Below are positions 1-5,163 of a DNA stretch of 5,163 bases, in pieces (the first letter of the stretch is position 1; every line of letters begins with the position of its first letter). The stretch covers positions 1 to 5,163 of the forward strand of contig JAIRLQ010000560.1 of the NCBI GenBank assembly GCA_031259345.1, read 5' to 3'. Below the pieces are notes generated by a model. It saw only the letters and a program-made list of their open reading frames with translations. It was not told the DNA's origin and did not search any database. Both the position numbers and the translations under genes were made by a program. This DNA comes from Treponema sp. (GTDB taxonomy: Bacteria; Spirochaetota; Spirochaetia; Treponematales; Breznakiellaceae).

Positions 1-525
1 GTCTACGCTGCGTTGGAACTTGCGCTGGAAGGAGAACGGAACCTGCTCAGAAAGCGCTATGCCGGAATAGGGGAGCAAATCGCTGTTGACTTTAAATTTG
101 CCGGAAAAAACCGCCTTGCCGTTGTTTTGGTAAACATCCGGGGCTTTGTAACGGAAACAGGCTTTACTGTAGAAAAATCCGGTGATACCTGGAAAATCAT
201 GTACGATAAGGAGGTATGGGGGACAGGGAAAACCATAGGAGACATATACGCCTCCATGAGCCATATCATACCCCCTGTCCTGGACATCCTAAACCAAAGG
301 CGTTCCATCAAAGATTTTACCCTTTTTATCCGGTGGGTACAGATTCAGGAAGGGGTTTACCGTTTGCATGACGGCGGTAAGGTTACGGGAATGACGATCC
401 GGAAACTGGGGGAACTGTATTGCTGCTGGGACGATACCACTCTCGCGGGGGTCTTCCCCACTCTTGCCGAAGCGCAGCAGGAATGTAAGTTGCAATACCT
501 GGGCAGGAAAACCGGCAACATGTAA
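1..525 (+). CDS. Hypothetical protein, 5' end outside the window
   Basis: I do not recognise this protein. The reading frame is open from the first base and ends at TAA 523-525, giving at least 174 codons. A TTG at position 13 is the first possible start, but no ribosome binding site precedes it and the first in-frame ATG is only at 199, so the true start probably lies upstream. The visible part is soluble-looking: no signal peptide, no membrane segment, many charged residues and two adjacent cysteines in a YCCW motif (residues 137-140 counted from the TTG). Alternating hydrophobic stretches suggest beta strands in the first 70 residues, followed by a likely helix around IGDIYASMSHIIPPVLDIL. 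Codon use resembles the flagellar genes, so it looks like a real host gene. It is separated from the flagellar operon by 186 bases and an inverted repeat, so a flagellar role should not be assumed. Confidence 0.7.
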   Translation, partial: VYAALELALEGERNLLRKRYAGIGEQIAVDFKFAGKNRLAVVLVNIRGFVTETGFTVEKSGDTWKIMYDKEVWGTGKTIGDIYASMSHIIPPVLDILNQRRSIKDFTLFIRWVQIQEGVYRLHDGGKVTGMTIRKLGELYCCWDDTTLAGVFPTLAEAQQECKLQYLGRKTGNM

Positions 526-529
526 CTAG

Positions 530-565
530 AGTCTGTCAATAATGTAGACACATTATTGACAGACT
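530..565. repeat. Perfect 16-bp inverted repeat with 4-base loop
   Basis: AGTCTGTCAATAATGT at 530-545 is exactly complementary to ACATTATTGACAGACT at 550-565, leaving only AGAC as loop. It starts five bases after the stop codon of the upstream gene. The stem is A/T-rich and is followed by CTACCTTAAAA with no T-run, so it is not a typical intrinsic terminator, although it could still end or stabilise the upstream transcript. The length and perfection also fit two ends of an insertion sequence or a very small non-autonomous element placed head to head. I could not assign an element family and see no clear target duplication. Confidence 0.85.
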
Positions 566-670
566 ACCTTAAAAACAGCATTTGCGTATGCAAATGCAAA
601 GAATGATTTTTATGCCTATATGAAGGCCCATGGCGATTTTTCCCAATGGCCGGAAGTTAAACCCCCTTAA
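560..670 (+). pseudogene. Probable 3' remnant of a broken gene
   Basis: Frame 2 is open from the TGA at 557-559, which lies inside the right arm of the inverted repeat, to TAA at 668-670. It encodes 36 residues of protein-like composition, including NAKNDFYAYMKAHGDFSQW and ending PEVKPP. There is no start codon with a ribosome binding site near its beginning, so it looks like the C-terminal end of a gene whose front part was lost or displaced at the inverted repeat. It is not in the frame of the upstream gene, which stops at 525. I do not recognise the parent family. Chance coding of this length is possible, so the call rests on residue composition and position only. Confidence 0.4.
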
Positions 671-705
671 TCCTTCCCCCTAAAATTCCGATAAAGAAAG
701 GGGGT
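661..705 (+). promoter_or_regulatory. C-tract / G-tract pairing over the flgN ribosome binding site
   Basis: The ribosome binding site of the next gene is GAAAGGGGG at 697-704, seven bases before ATG 712. Its G-tract can pair with either of two upstream C-tracts: ACCCCCTT 661-668 with AAGGGGGT 698-705 (8 bp), or CCCCCT 676-681 with AGGGGG 699-704 (6 bp). In a transcript arriving from upstream this would hide the site, while a transcript starting from the sigma-28-like promoter would lack both C-tracts. The pairing is seen in the sequence; the regulatory role is inferred. Confidence 0.3.
668..694 (+). promoter_or_regulatory. Candidate sigma-28 (FliA) flagellar promoter
   Basis: TAAT at 668-671, 15 bases, then TCCGATAA at 687-694. 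The known flagellar sigma-28 consensus is TAAA, N15, GCCGATAA, so 3 of 4 and 7 of 8 bases match at the exact spacing. It lies directly before the FlgN-like gene, whose operon (flgK, flgL) is a usual late-class sigma-28 target. The weak point is distance: transcription would be expected to start near 700-702, leaving a leader of only about 11 bases and cutting into the ribosome binding site. Confidence 0.5.
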
Positions 706-711
706 ATATGT

Positions 712-1245
712 ATGGAAAAAAACTGGGATTACCGCCGTTGCGTGGAAGTACTTGAGGCGGAACTTGCAAAACTGCAAAAAATCGAAGCTGTCCAGGCGTC
801 GGTACGCCAGGCTGTTTTGAACCGCGAATGGGCGGACTTTGACTGGAAAACCGCGGAAATTAACCAGTTGGGCATGGAATTCGCCGAACTTGACGCTGAA
901 CGGGCGGCGCTTTTTGCGGATTTACGGCGCCGGGTCCCGGCCACAAGCGCCGGACTTTCGGCCGCCGGACCTTCGGCGCGCACGCCGCCTTTTTATACAT
1001 TAAGCGCCCGTCTGCCCGCGGACCAGCGCAGGGAGCTTTCTTCCCTCTACCGGGCAATAAAAATGGAAACCCTTAAAATCAAAACCCTGAACGATTCGTT
1101 TCTTAATTATCTCCTTGAAGCAAAAAATACCGCCGCGGAATACCTGGACGCGGTTTTTCCCGCCAGGGGGGGCAAACTCTATACCCGCAAGGGAGCGCAG
1201 TCGGGCAGGGATTTAAAATCCATGGTGATAAACAGCCATATCTAA
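712..1245 (+). CDS. flgN: FlgN-like export chaperone for FlgK and FlgL
   Basis: This 177-residue protein is most likely FlgN, the cytoplasmic chaperone that keeps FlgK and FlgL unfolded and brings them to the flagellar type III export gate. It is rich in Ala, Glu, Leu and Lys and predicted mostly helical: heptad-like helices at about 5-38 and 44-74, then 103-149. The C-terminal stretch with SLYRAIKMETLKIKTLND and NYLLEAKN, ending in a GGKLYTRKG tail (153-161), resembles the FlgN family's last helix and glycine/tyrosine tail. The helices are split by an Ala/Gly/Pro/Ser-rich linker (about 76-95) that contains a five-residue tandem duplication, making the protein longer than the usual FlgN of about 140 residues. 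ATG 712 is chosen because GAAAGGGGG sits seven bases ahead; the ATG at 708 is out of frame. It lies nine bases before flgK, matching the spirochete order. Sequence similarity alone is weak in this family, so position carries much of the weight. Confidence 0.75.
   Translation: MEKNWDYRRCVEVLEAELAKLQKIEAVQASVRQAVLNREWADFDWKTAEINQLGMEFAELDAERAALFADLRRRVPATSAGLSAAGPSARTPPFYTLSARLPADQRRELSSLYRAIKMETLKIKTLNDSFLNYLLEAKNTAAEYLDAVFPARGGKLYTRKGAQSGRDLKSMVINSHI
949..977 (+). repeat. Tandem 15-base duplication inside flgN
   Basis: GCCGGACTTTCGGC at 949-962 recurs as GCCGGACCTTCGGC at 964-977 with one mismatch and a period of 15 bases. It is in frame and encodes AGLSA followed by AGPSA in the linker between the helical parts of the FlgN-like protein. 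Each copy also has short self-complementary ends (GCCG and CGGC). Confidence 0.8.
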
Positions 1246-1254
1246 GGAGTACCA

Positions 1255-3141
1255 ATGACCTCAACTTTTATGCCAATAGAGATAGGAAAAAGGGCCGTTA
1301 ATGCTCATCAACAGGCGCTGGATATAACCGGCCATAATCTTTCCAATATGAATACCGAAGGCTATTCCCGGCAAAGGGTTGAATTTGCCCCCTTCGAGCC
1401 CATTTATCTCCCCGCTCTTAACCGTGAAGAGACCCCCGGCCAGATAGGCCAGGGTGTGGTTGTAGAACGCATTACCCGGCTTCGGGACCAGCTTTTGGAC
1501 AAGCGCATTGTTGCCCAGGCCGGGGGTGAAGGTTACTGGAATGCCCGGGACCCTTACATACGGGAACTGGAACAGATTTATCTTGAACCCGGGCAAAATT
1601 CAATACGCAGCAAAATGGATGAATTCTGGAACGCGTGGCAGGAACTTTCAATTTACCCCACCGGCAATGCCCCCCGCATGTCTGTGCTTGAAAGGGGTAA
1701 AACCCTTTTAGACGGCATTCACGAGCGCTATCATTCCCTTAAGCGGCTTCAGGATCAGACAGAAGAAGATATACGCCTTACTGTTGACAAAGTAAACGGC
1801 ATTACCCGGCAGATTGCGGAACTTAACACTACTATCCAAAAAATAAAAGCCCAGGGGGACAATCCCAACGATCTGATGGACAGAAGGGATCTTCTGGTAG
1901 ACAAGCTTTCTTCGCTGATAAATGTTTCGGTAGATACCCGTGATCCCGATGAGTTTATGGTTCATAGCGCCGGTGTCATCGTGGTTCAGGGCGGGGTTGG
2001 GCGTAAGCTCGATCTGACCTTGAACACAGAAACAGGCTTTTCCGATATAGTCTGGCATGAGACAAGGGAAAAGCTGGAATTTAAATCCGGCGATCACGAC
2101 GGGAGCCTTGGCGCTCTTGTGGATCTGCGGGATCATACCATTAAATCCGAGATTCAAATTCTGGATAATATGACCATGAATTTTGCGGGGCTGGTAAACG
2201 AAATTCACCGGAACGCCTACGGAATTAACGGCGTTACAGGGCAGAGCTTTTTTACCGAGCACCCCTTTGTTACCAACGTAAACGGAAATTACGACAAAGA
2301 CGGCGATGGCGTCTACGACTCTTCTTACATCTTTCAGGTTTCGGGGACCAATGTCCTTGAGGAACGCGCGCAGGTTGGGCTTGAAGGAACTATCACCCTT
2401 TCCGCCGCTTCCGGGCAGCGCCAGGTGCCGTACTATCCTACAGACACGGTAGCGGATATTATTACCAGAATTAACAATTCAGGGTCCGAGGTAAGCGCAA
2501 GGCTTAACCGTGAAGGCATTCTAACCATGAAAGGCGTTCCTTCCGAAAATTGGGAAAACCCCGATTTTGTCTTGCGCCATATTGAAGATTCGGGACATTT
2601 TCTTACCGGGTATGCCGGTCTTCTCAGGGCTTCAGGCGCCGAGGGCGCTTATGACTGGGACCGCGCGGACGCGGTTGCCGCTTTAAGAAGCGACGCCCCG
2701 CTCTGGGAAACAGCCCCCATTGCCCATCCTTCCGGCTGGATAGAAATTAATCCCGCCCTGGTTCGGGACCCCTCTTCTGTAGCCGCGGGCTTTGGAGAAA
2801 ACGGCAGGCCCGCAAATCCCGGCAACGGCGAAGCGGCCCAGGCAATTGCCTCCATACGAAATACCGAAGTAATGGTAGGCCAGTTCCGCACTTTCGACGA
2901 CTATTTTGCCGATTCCGTAGGGCGCATAGGCCTTTTGGGGGAACAGTCCGGCAGGGCTCTTGAAACGCAAAACCTCATCATGAAACAGCTTAAAGAAATG
3001 CGCCAGTCTGTTTCCGGCGTAAATATGGATGAAGAATTATCGAATATGCTTAAATACCAGCATGGCTACGCGGCGGCGGCGCGTTTTATTACCACGGTTA
3101 ATTCAATGCTTGATACGCTGATAAACCGCATGGGCGTTTAA
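1255..3141 (+). CDS. flgK: Flagellar hook-filament junction protein 1, FlgK (HAP1)
   Basis: FlgK is the first of two junction proteins between hook and filament; in spirochetes it acts in the periplasmic flagellum. The 628-residue length fits spirochete FlgK. The N-terminal rod/hook motif is clear (STFMPIEIGKRAVNAHQQAL at 3-22, then DITGHNLSNMNTEGYSRQRV at 23-42). Family motifs follow: DLMDRRDLLVDKLSSLINVS (206-225), GSLGALVDLRD (283-293), NEIHRNAYGINGVTGQSFF (315-333), an IN-type segment with TVADIITRINNSGSEV (398-413), and the C-terminal helix beginning SGVNMDEELSNMLKYQHGYA (587-606) and ending at residue 628. The middle domain carries DKDGDGVYD (347-355), resembling a DxDxDG calcium loop. 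No cysteine is seen. ATG 1255 is preceded by AAGGAG at 1244-1249, which overlaps the stop of the flgN gene, with five bases between. There are 16 bases to flgL. The frame is intact. Confidence 0.97.
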   Translation: MTSTFMPIEIGKRAVNAHQQALDITGHNLSNMNTEGYSRQRVEFAPFEPIYLPALNREETPGQIGQGVVVERITRLRDQLLDKRIVAQAGGEGYWNARDPYIRELEQIYLEPGQNSIRSKMDEFWNAWQELSIYPTGNAPRMSVLERGKTLLDGIHERYHSLKRLQDQTEEDIRLTVDKVNGITRQIAELNTTIQKIKAQGDNPNDLMDRRDLLVDKLSSLINVSVDTRDPDEFMVHSAGVIVVQGGVGRKLDLTLNTETGFSDIVWHETREKLEFKSGDHDGSLGALVDLRDHTIKSEIQILDNMTMNFAGLVNEIHRNAYGINGVTGQSFFTEHPFVTNVNGNYDKDGDGVYDSSYIFQVSGTNVLEERAQVGLEGTITLSAASGQRQVPYYPTDTVADIITRINNSGSEVSARLNREGILTMKGVPSENWENPDFVLRHIEDSGHFLTGYAGLLRASGAEGAYDWDRADAVAALRSDAPLWETAPIAHPSGWIEINPALVRDPSSVAAGFGENGRPANPGNGEAAQAIASIRNTEVMVGQFRTFDDYFADSVGRIGLLGEQSGRALETQNLIMKQLKEMRQSVSGVNMDEELSNMLKYQHGYAAAARFITTVNSMLDTLINRMGV

Positions 3142-3157
3142 ACAGGAGAAATAAACA

Positions 3158-4405
3158 ATGCACAGAATATCTACCAATATGCCAAATGACGATATTCAAT
3201 ACCGTCTGCGCAGGCAGGAAGAAGGGCTTGCCAATATTCAGTCAAAAATTGCCTCACAGAAACGGATCCACGAACTGCGTGATGATCCTTTGGCTGCGTC
3301 CCATGCGGTACGTTACGAATCCTATCTGGCCCGGCTTGAGCGTTTTGAAGAGAATACAAAATATGCCCAGGATCATTTGCGGCAGATTGATATTTATCTG
3401 CACCAGGCAATTGACGTGATGCAGCGCATACGGGAACTTTCCGTTCAGGGAGCCAACGGCACTTATACCAAAGACGATCTGCGTAATATGGCCGTAGAAG
3501 TAAATGAGCTTTTAAAAGAGATGGTTAGCGTTTCCAATTCCCAGGGGCCCGACGGACAGAGAATTTTTGCGGGCGATAAAGCTTTTACCGAGCCATTTAG
3601 AATAGTAGAAGGCTCCATTCAGGGCGGCGGCGAACAAATGGTAGTCAATGTTGAATACCGCGGTTCGGGCCCCCACAGAAGCGCGGAAATTACCGATGGT
3701 ACCTATGCGGATTTGGACATTGGGGGAGGGGAAGCTTTTTGGGCGGAAAAAATGCAGATTTTTTCTTCCGTTGACGCAAGCAATTGGCGGGCGGAAACGG
3801 CAGGCGCTTTTTATATAGACGGCTATGAAATATCCGTAGCCGAAGGAGACACCCTTGCGGCCATTGTGGCAAAAATAAACGATTCGCCTGCGCCGGTAAA
3901 GGCTTTTGTAGATCCTGACAGCCGGGGCCTTGCCCTTGAAGGAACAAATCCCCATCTTATACGCATGGAAGACAAACAAGGTTCCCGTACTTTAGAAAAT
4001 CTTGGGATTATACGGATGAATAGTGATCCTTCCGCGCCAAACTGGCACACGACTGCCAAGGTATACGGGGGTTCAGTATTTGACATGACCCTGCGTTTGC
4101 GGGATGCCCTTTTTAGGGGAGATCAGGATTTTATAGGAAGCCAGGGCATAGCCGGCATAGATCTGGGCTTGTCTAATCTGGAAACACGCCTTGCGGACAT
4201 AGGTTCAAGGCAGGAAAGGGCGGAAATGGCATGGAGCCGGCTTAATAAAGAGATCCCCAATACCGCCTCGTATCTGGCCCGTGAATCTGCTCTGGATATG
4301 GCCCAGGCCGTAACGGATTTGGCCCACATGGATTTTGCCCACAAAGCGGCGCTTCAAACAGCGGCAAAAATTATACCACCCACCCTGCTGGACTTCCTGC
4401 GTTAA
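3158..4405 (+). CDS. flgL: Flagellar hook-filament junction protein 3, FlgL (HAP3)
   Basis: FlgL sits between FlgK and the flagellin filament and is exported with help from FlgN. The 415-residue protein has the flagellin-type N-terminal helix pair (RISTNMPNDDIQYRLRRQ at 3-20, SKIASQKRIHELRDDP at 29-44) and the strongly conserved RELSVQGANGTYTKDDL (92-108), followed by DGQRIFAGDKAFTEPF (132-147). A flagellin-hook IN motif lies in the variable middle (GAFYIDGYEISVAEGDTLAA at 216-235, then KINDSPAPVKAFVD). The C-terminal flagellin-like helix is at about 335-400 (LSNLETRLADIGSRQERAEM onward). It lacks cysteine as far as I can see. ATG 3158 is supported by AGGAGA at 3144-3149. FlgL is told from flagellin by its length, its middle domain and its place after flgK. 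Confidence 0.96.
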   Translation: MHRISTNMPNDDIQYRLRRQEEGLANIQSKIASQKRIHELRDDPLAASHAVRYESYLARLERFEENTKYAQDHLRQIDIYLHQAIDVMQRIRELSVQGANGTYTKDDLRNMAVEVNELLKEMVSVSNSQGPDGQRIFAGDKAFTEPFRIVEGSIQGGGEQMVVNVEYRGSGPHRSAEITDGTYADLDIGGGEAFWAEKMQIFSSVDASNWRAETAGAFYIDGYEISVAEGDTLAAIVAKINDSPAPVKAFVDPDSRGLALEGTNPHLIRMEDKQGSRTLENLGIIRMNSDPSAPNWHTTAKVYGGSVFDMTLRLRDALFRGDQDFIGSQGIAGIDLGLSNLETRLADIGSRQERAEMAWSRLNKEIPNTASYLARESALDMAQAVTDLAHMDFAHKAALQTAAKIIPPTLLDFLR

Positions 4406-4406
4406 A

Positions 4407-4427
4407 AAGGAGAGAATGGTTAACATG
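4407..4427 (+). promoter_or_regulatory. Ribosome binding site with two possible fliW starts
   Basis: AAGGAGAG at 4407-4414 is followed by two in-frame ATGs, at 4416 and 4425. From AGGAG (4408-4412) the gaps are 3 and 12 bases, so neither is ideal. The FliW family usually begins M-x-V/I-x-T at once, which favours 4425 (MKVATKECG). Confidence 0.65.
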
Positions 4428-4871
4428 AAAGTTGCGACAAAAGAGTGCGGCATACTGGAGCTGGACGAACGTCAAAAAATAACTTTTCCCGCGGGCCTAT
4501 TGGGCTTTGAATCGTTAAAGGACTATGTTCTTCATGACGCTGAGCAGCAGCCTTTTTACTGGCTTCAATCCCTGGACACGGAAAAGGTAGCTTTTATTCT
4601 ATTAAACCCCTATGTTTTTCGTCCGGATTATGAATCCGATTTTGACAACGAAGAACTTAAAATGATAGGCCTTAACGACAGCAAAAACGCCCTTGTGTTT
4701 TCAATCGTTACCATTCCTTCTTCCGGGGGAATAATTACGGCCAATCTTCAGGGCCCCCTCATCATCAACAAAGAGAACCATCAGGGCATACAGGCGGTGC
4801 TGACAGACGCCAGGTGGACCACCAAGCATGATATTCAGGCGGAACTTAAGGGTGCCAGAAAGGAAAAATAG
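4425..4871 (+). CDS. fliW: Flagellar assembly factor FliW, CsrA antagonist
   Basis: FliW is a small cytoplasmic protein that binds free flagellin; once flagellin is exported, released FliW binds CsrA and lifts its repression of flagellin translation. This product has 148 residues, the usual size. Family motifs are visible: the opening MKVATKECG and ITFPAGLLGFESLKDY (19-34), PFYWLQSLD and FILLNPYVFRPDY (43-69), and TANLQGPLIIN with HQGIQAVLTD (105-128). The frame is open back to 4335 inside flgL, but that extension is arginine/lysine-rich, overlaps flgL and lacks a suitable site, so it is discarded. The start at 4416 (three extra residues) remains possible. It follows flgL by 19 bases and is only one base from csrA, so the two antagonists are probably translationally coupled. 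Confidence 0.95.
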   Translation: MKVATKECGILELDERQKITFPAGLLGFESLKDYVLHDAEQQPFYWLQSLDTEKVAFILLNPYVFRPDYESDFDNEELKMIGLNDSKNALVFSIVTIPSSGGIITANLQGPLIINKENHQGIQAVLTDARWTTKHDIQAELKGARKEK

Positions 4872-4872
4872 C

Positions 4873-5115
4873 ATGCTTATACTATCCAGAAAATTAAACG
4901 AAAAGATAATGATTGGCGATGATATTTCGGTCTCTTTAATAGAAATAAGGGGCGACCAGGTACGGCTGGGAGTAAGCGCGCCAAAAAACGTAAAAGTATT
5001 CCGCCAGGAAGTGTTTGACGCCATAAAGGCGGAAAATCAGGCGGCGCTGGAGTCAAAGCCTGTATTTCCGGAATTGGGAATTGAAGCAAAAAGGGAGAGC
5101 AGTGTACTCCCTTAG
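4873..5115 (+). CDS. csrA: Carbon storage / translational regulator CsrA
   Basis: CsrA is a dimeric RNA-binding protein that blocks translation at GGA motifs near ribosome binding sites; in Bacillus and Borrelia its main flagellar target is flagellin mRNA. The 80-residue product begins MLILSRKLNEKIMIGDDI and continues RGDQVRLGVSAPKNVKVFRQ (26-45), matching the family through its core. Leu4 and Arg44, the key RNA-contact positions, are present. The end (IKAENQAALES onward, 51-80) extends beyond the roughly 60-residue Escherichia type. Its IKAEN aligns with IQEEN of B. subtilis CsrA as I remember it; that tail is where FliW binds in Bacillus. ATG 4873 is chosen over the frame's upstream extension because all family members start MLxL. 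AAAGGA at 4859-4864 inside fliW gives a spacing of eight bases. Confidence 0.97.
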   Translation: MLILSRKLNEKIMIGDDISVSLIEIRGDQVRLGVSAPKNVKVFRQEVFDAIKAENQAALESKPVFPELGIEAKRESSVLP

Positions 5116-5163
5116 AAGCCCGGGCGTCCTGGTTTAGATTTGCGGGATAAATGCGCTTCTATT

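Noticed and set aside
530..565. Intrinsic terminator for the upstream gene
   Set aside because: The stem is strong, but it is A/T-rich and not followed by a T-run on the + strand, so the standard form is not met. Kept as an inverted repeat.
556..592. Housekeeping promoter with TTGACA at 556-561
   Set aside because: No good -10 element lies 16-18 bases downstream; the nearest candidate TATGCA is about 25 bases away.
578..597. Second hairpin, GCATTTGC / GCAAATGC with a 4-base loop
   Set aside because: Only 8 bp, inside the coding remnant, with the T-run starting about ten bases after it; most likely chance within coding sequence.
1708..2262. 184-codon open frame on the minus strand
   Set aside because: It lies wholly inside flgK, whose frame has clear family motifs throughout. 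The reverse product is an unrecognisable, low-plausibility sequence, so it is a shadow.
3512..3979. 155-codon open frame on the minus strand
   Set aside because: Shadow of flgL; composition is cysteine- and arginine-rich and resembles nothing known, and no ribosome binding site was seen.
4335..4424. Longer fliW reading from ATG 4335
   Set aside because: The extra 30 residues overlap flgL, are basic and unlike any FliW start, and the family's conserved opening begins at 4425.
5114..5160. Terminator after csrA from AGAAGC 5114-5119 and GCTTCT 5155-5160, plus GCCCGGGC 5118-5125
   Set aside because: The arms are only 6 bp with a 35-base loop, the 8-bp palindrome has no loop, and no T-run is visible before the window ends.

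Overview
The window is a flagellar late-assembly operon with its post-transcriptional regulators, read entirely on the + strand: a FlgN-type chaperone, flgK, flgL, fliW and csrA. This order (flgN-like, flgK, flgL, fliW, csrA) is the one I know from spirochetes such as Borrelia burgdorferi (bb0180-bb0184) and Treponema. The FlgK and FlgL sequences have a spirochete look. G+C is about half by eye, well above Borrelia or T. denticola. A Treponema-like spirochete, for example of the termite-gut group, is the best guess, but this is inference from order and composition, not from a search.

Layout: 1-525 is the 3' part of an unrecognised gene whose start lies outside the window. 526-711 is a gap of 186 bases holding three things: a perfect 16-bp inverted repeat (530-565), an apparent 3' coding remnant (560-670), and a sigma-28-like promoter (668-694) just ahead of the operon. 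712-1245 is the FlgN-like chaperone, 1255-3141 flgK, 3158-4405 flgL, about 4425-4871 fliW, and 4873-5115 csrA. The last 48 bases hold no assignable gene, although an ATG at 5151 could start one.

How the genes work together: FlgK and FlgL are the two hook-filament junction proteins, and FlgN is the cytoplasmic chaperone that delivers them to the flagellar export gate. FliW binds free flagellin and, when not bound to it, binds and inhibits CsrA, an RNA-binding repressor of flagellin translation in Bacillus and Borrelia. The operon therefore links building the junction to the flagellin translation checkpoint. The genes are packed with gaps of 9, 16, about 19 and 1 bases, so one transcript is likely.

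I found no clearly new system. The points most worth a second look are the inverted repeat with the coding remnant upstream of the operon, the sigma-28-like promoter lying on the remnant's stop codon, the G-rich ribosome binding site that can pair with two upstream C-tracts, the repeat-bearing linker in FlgN, and a calcium-loop-like motif in FlgK.
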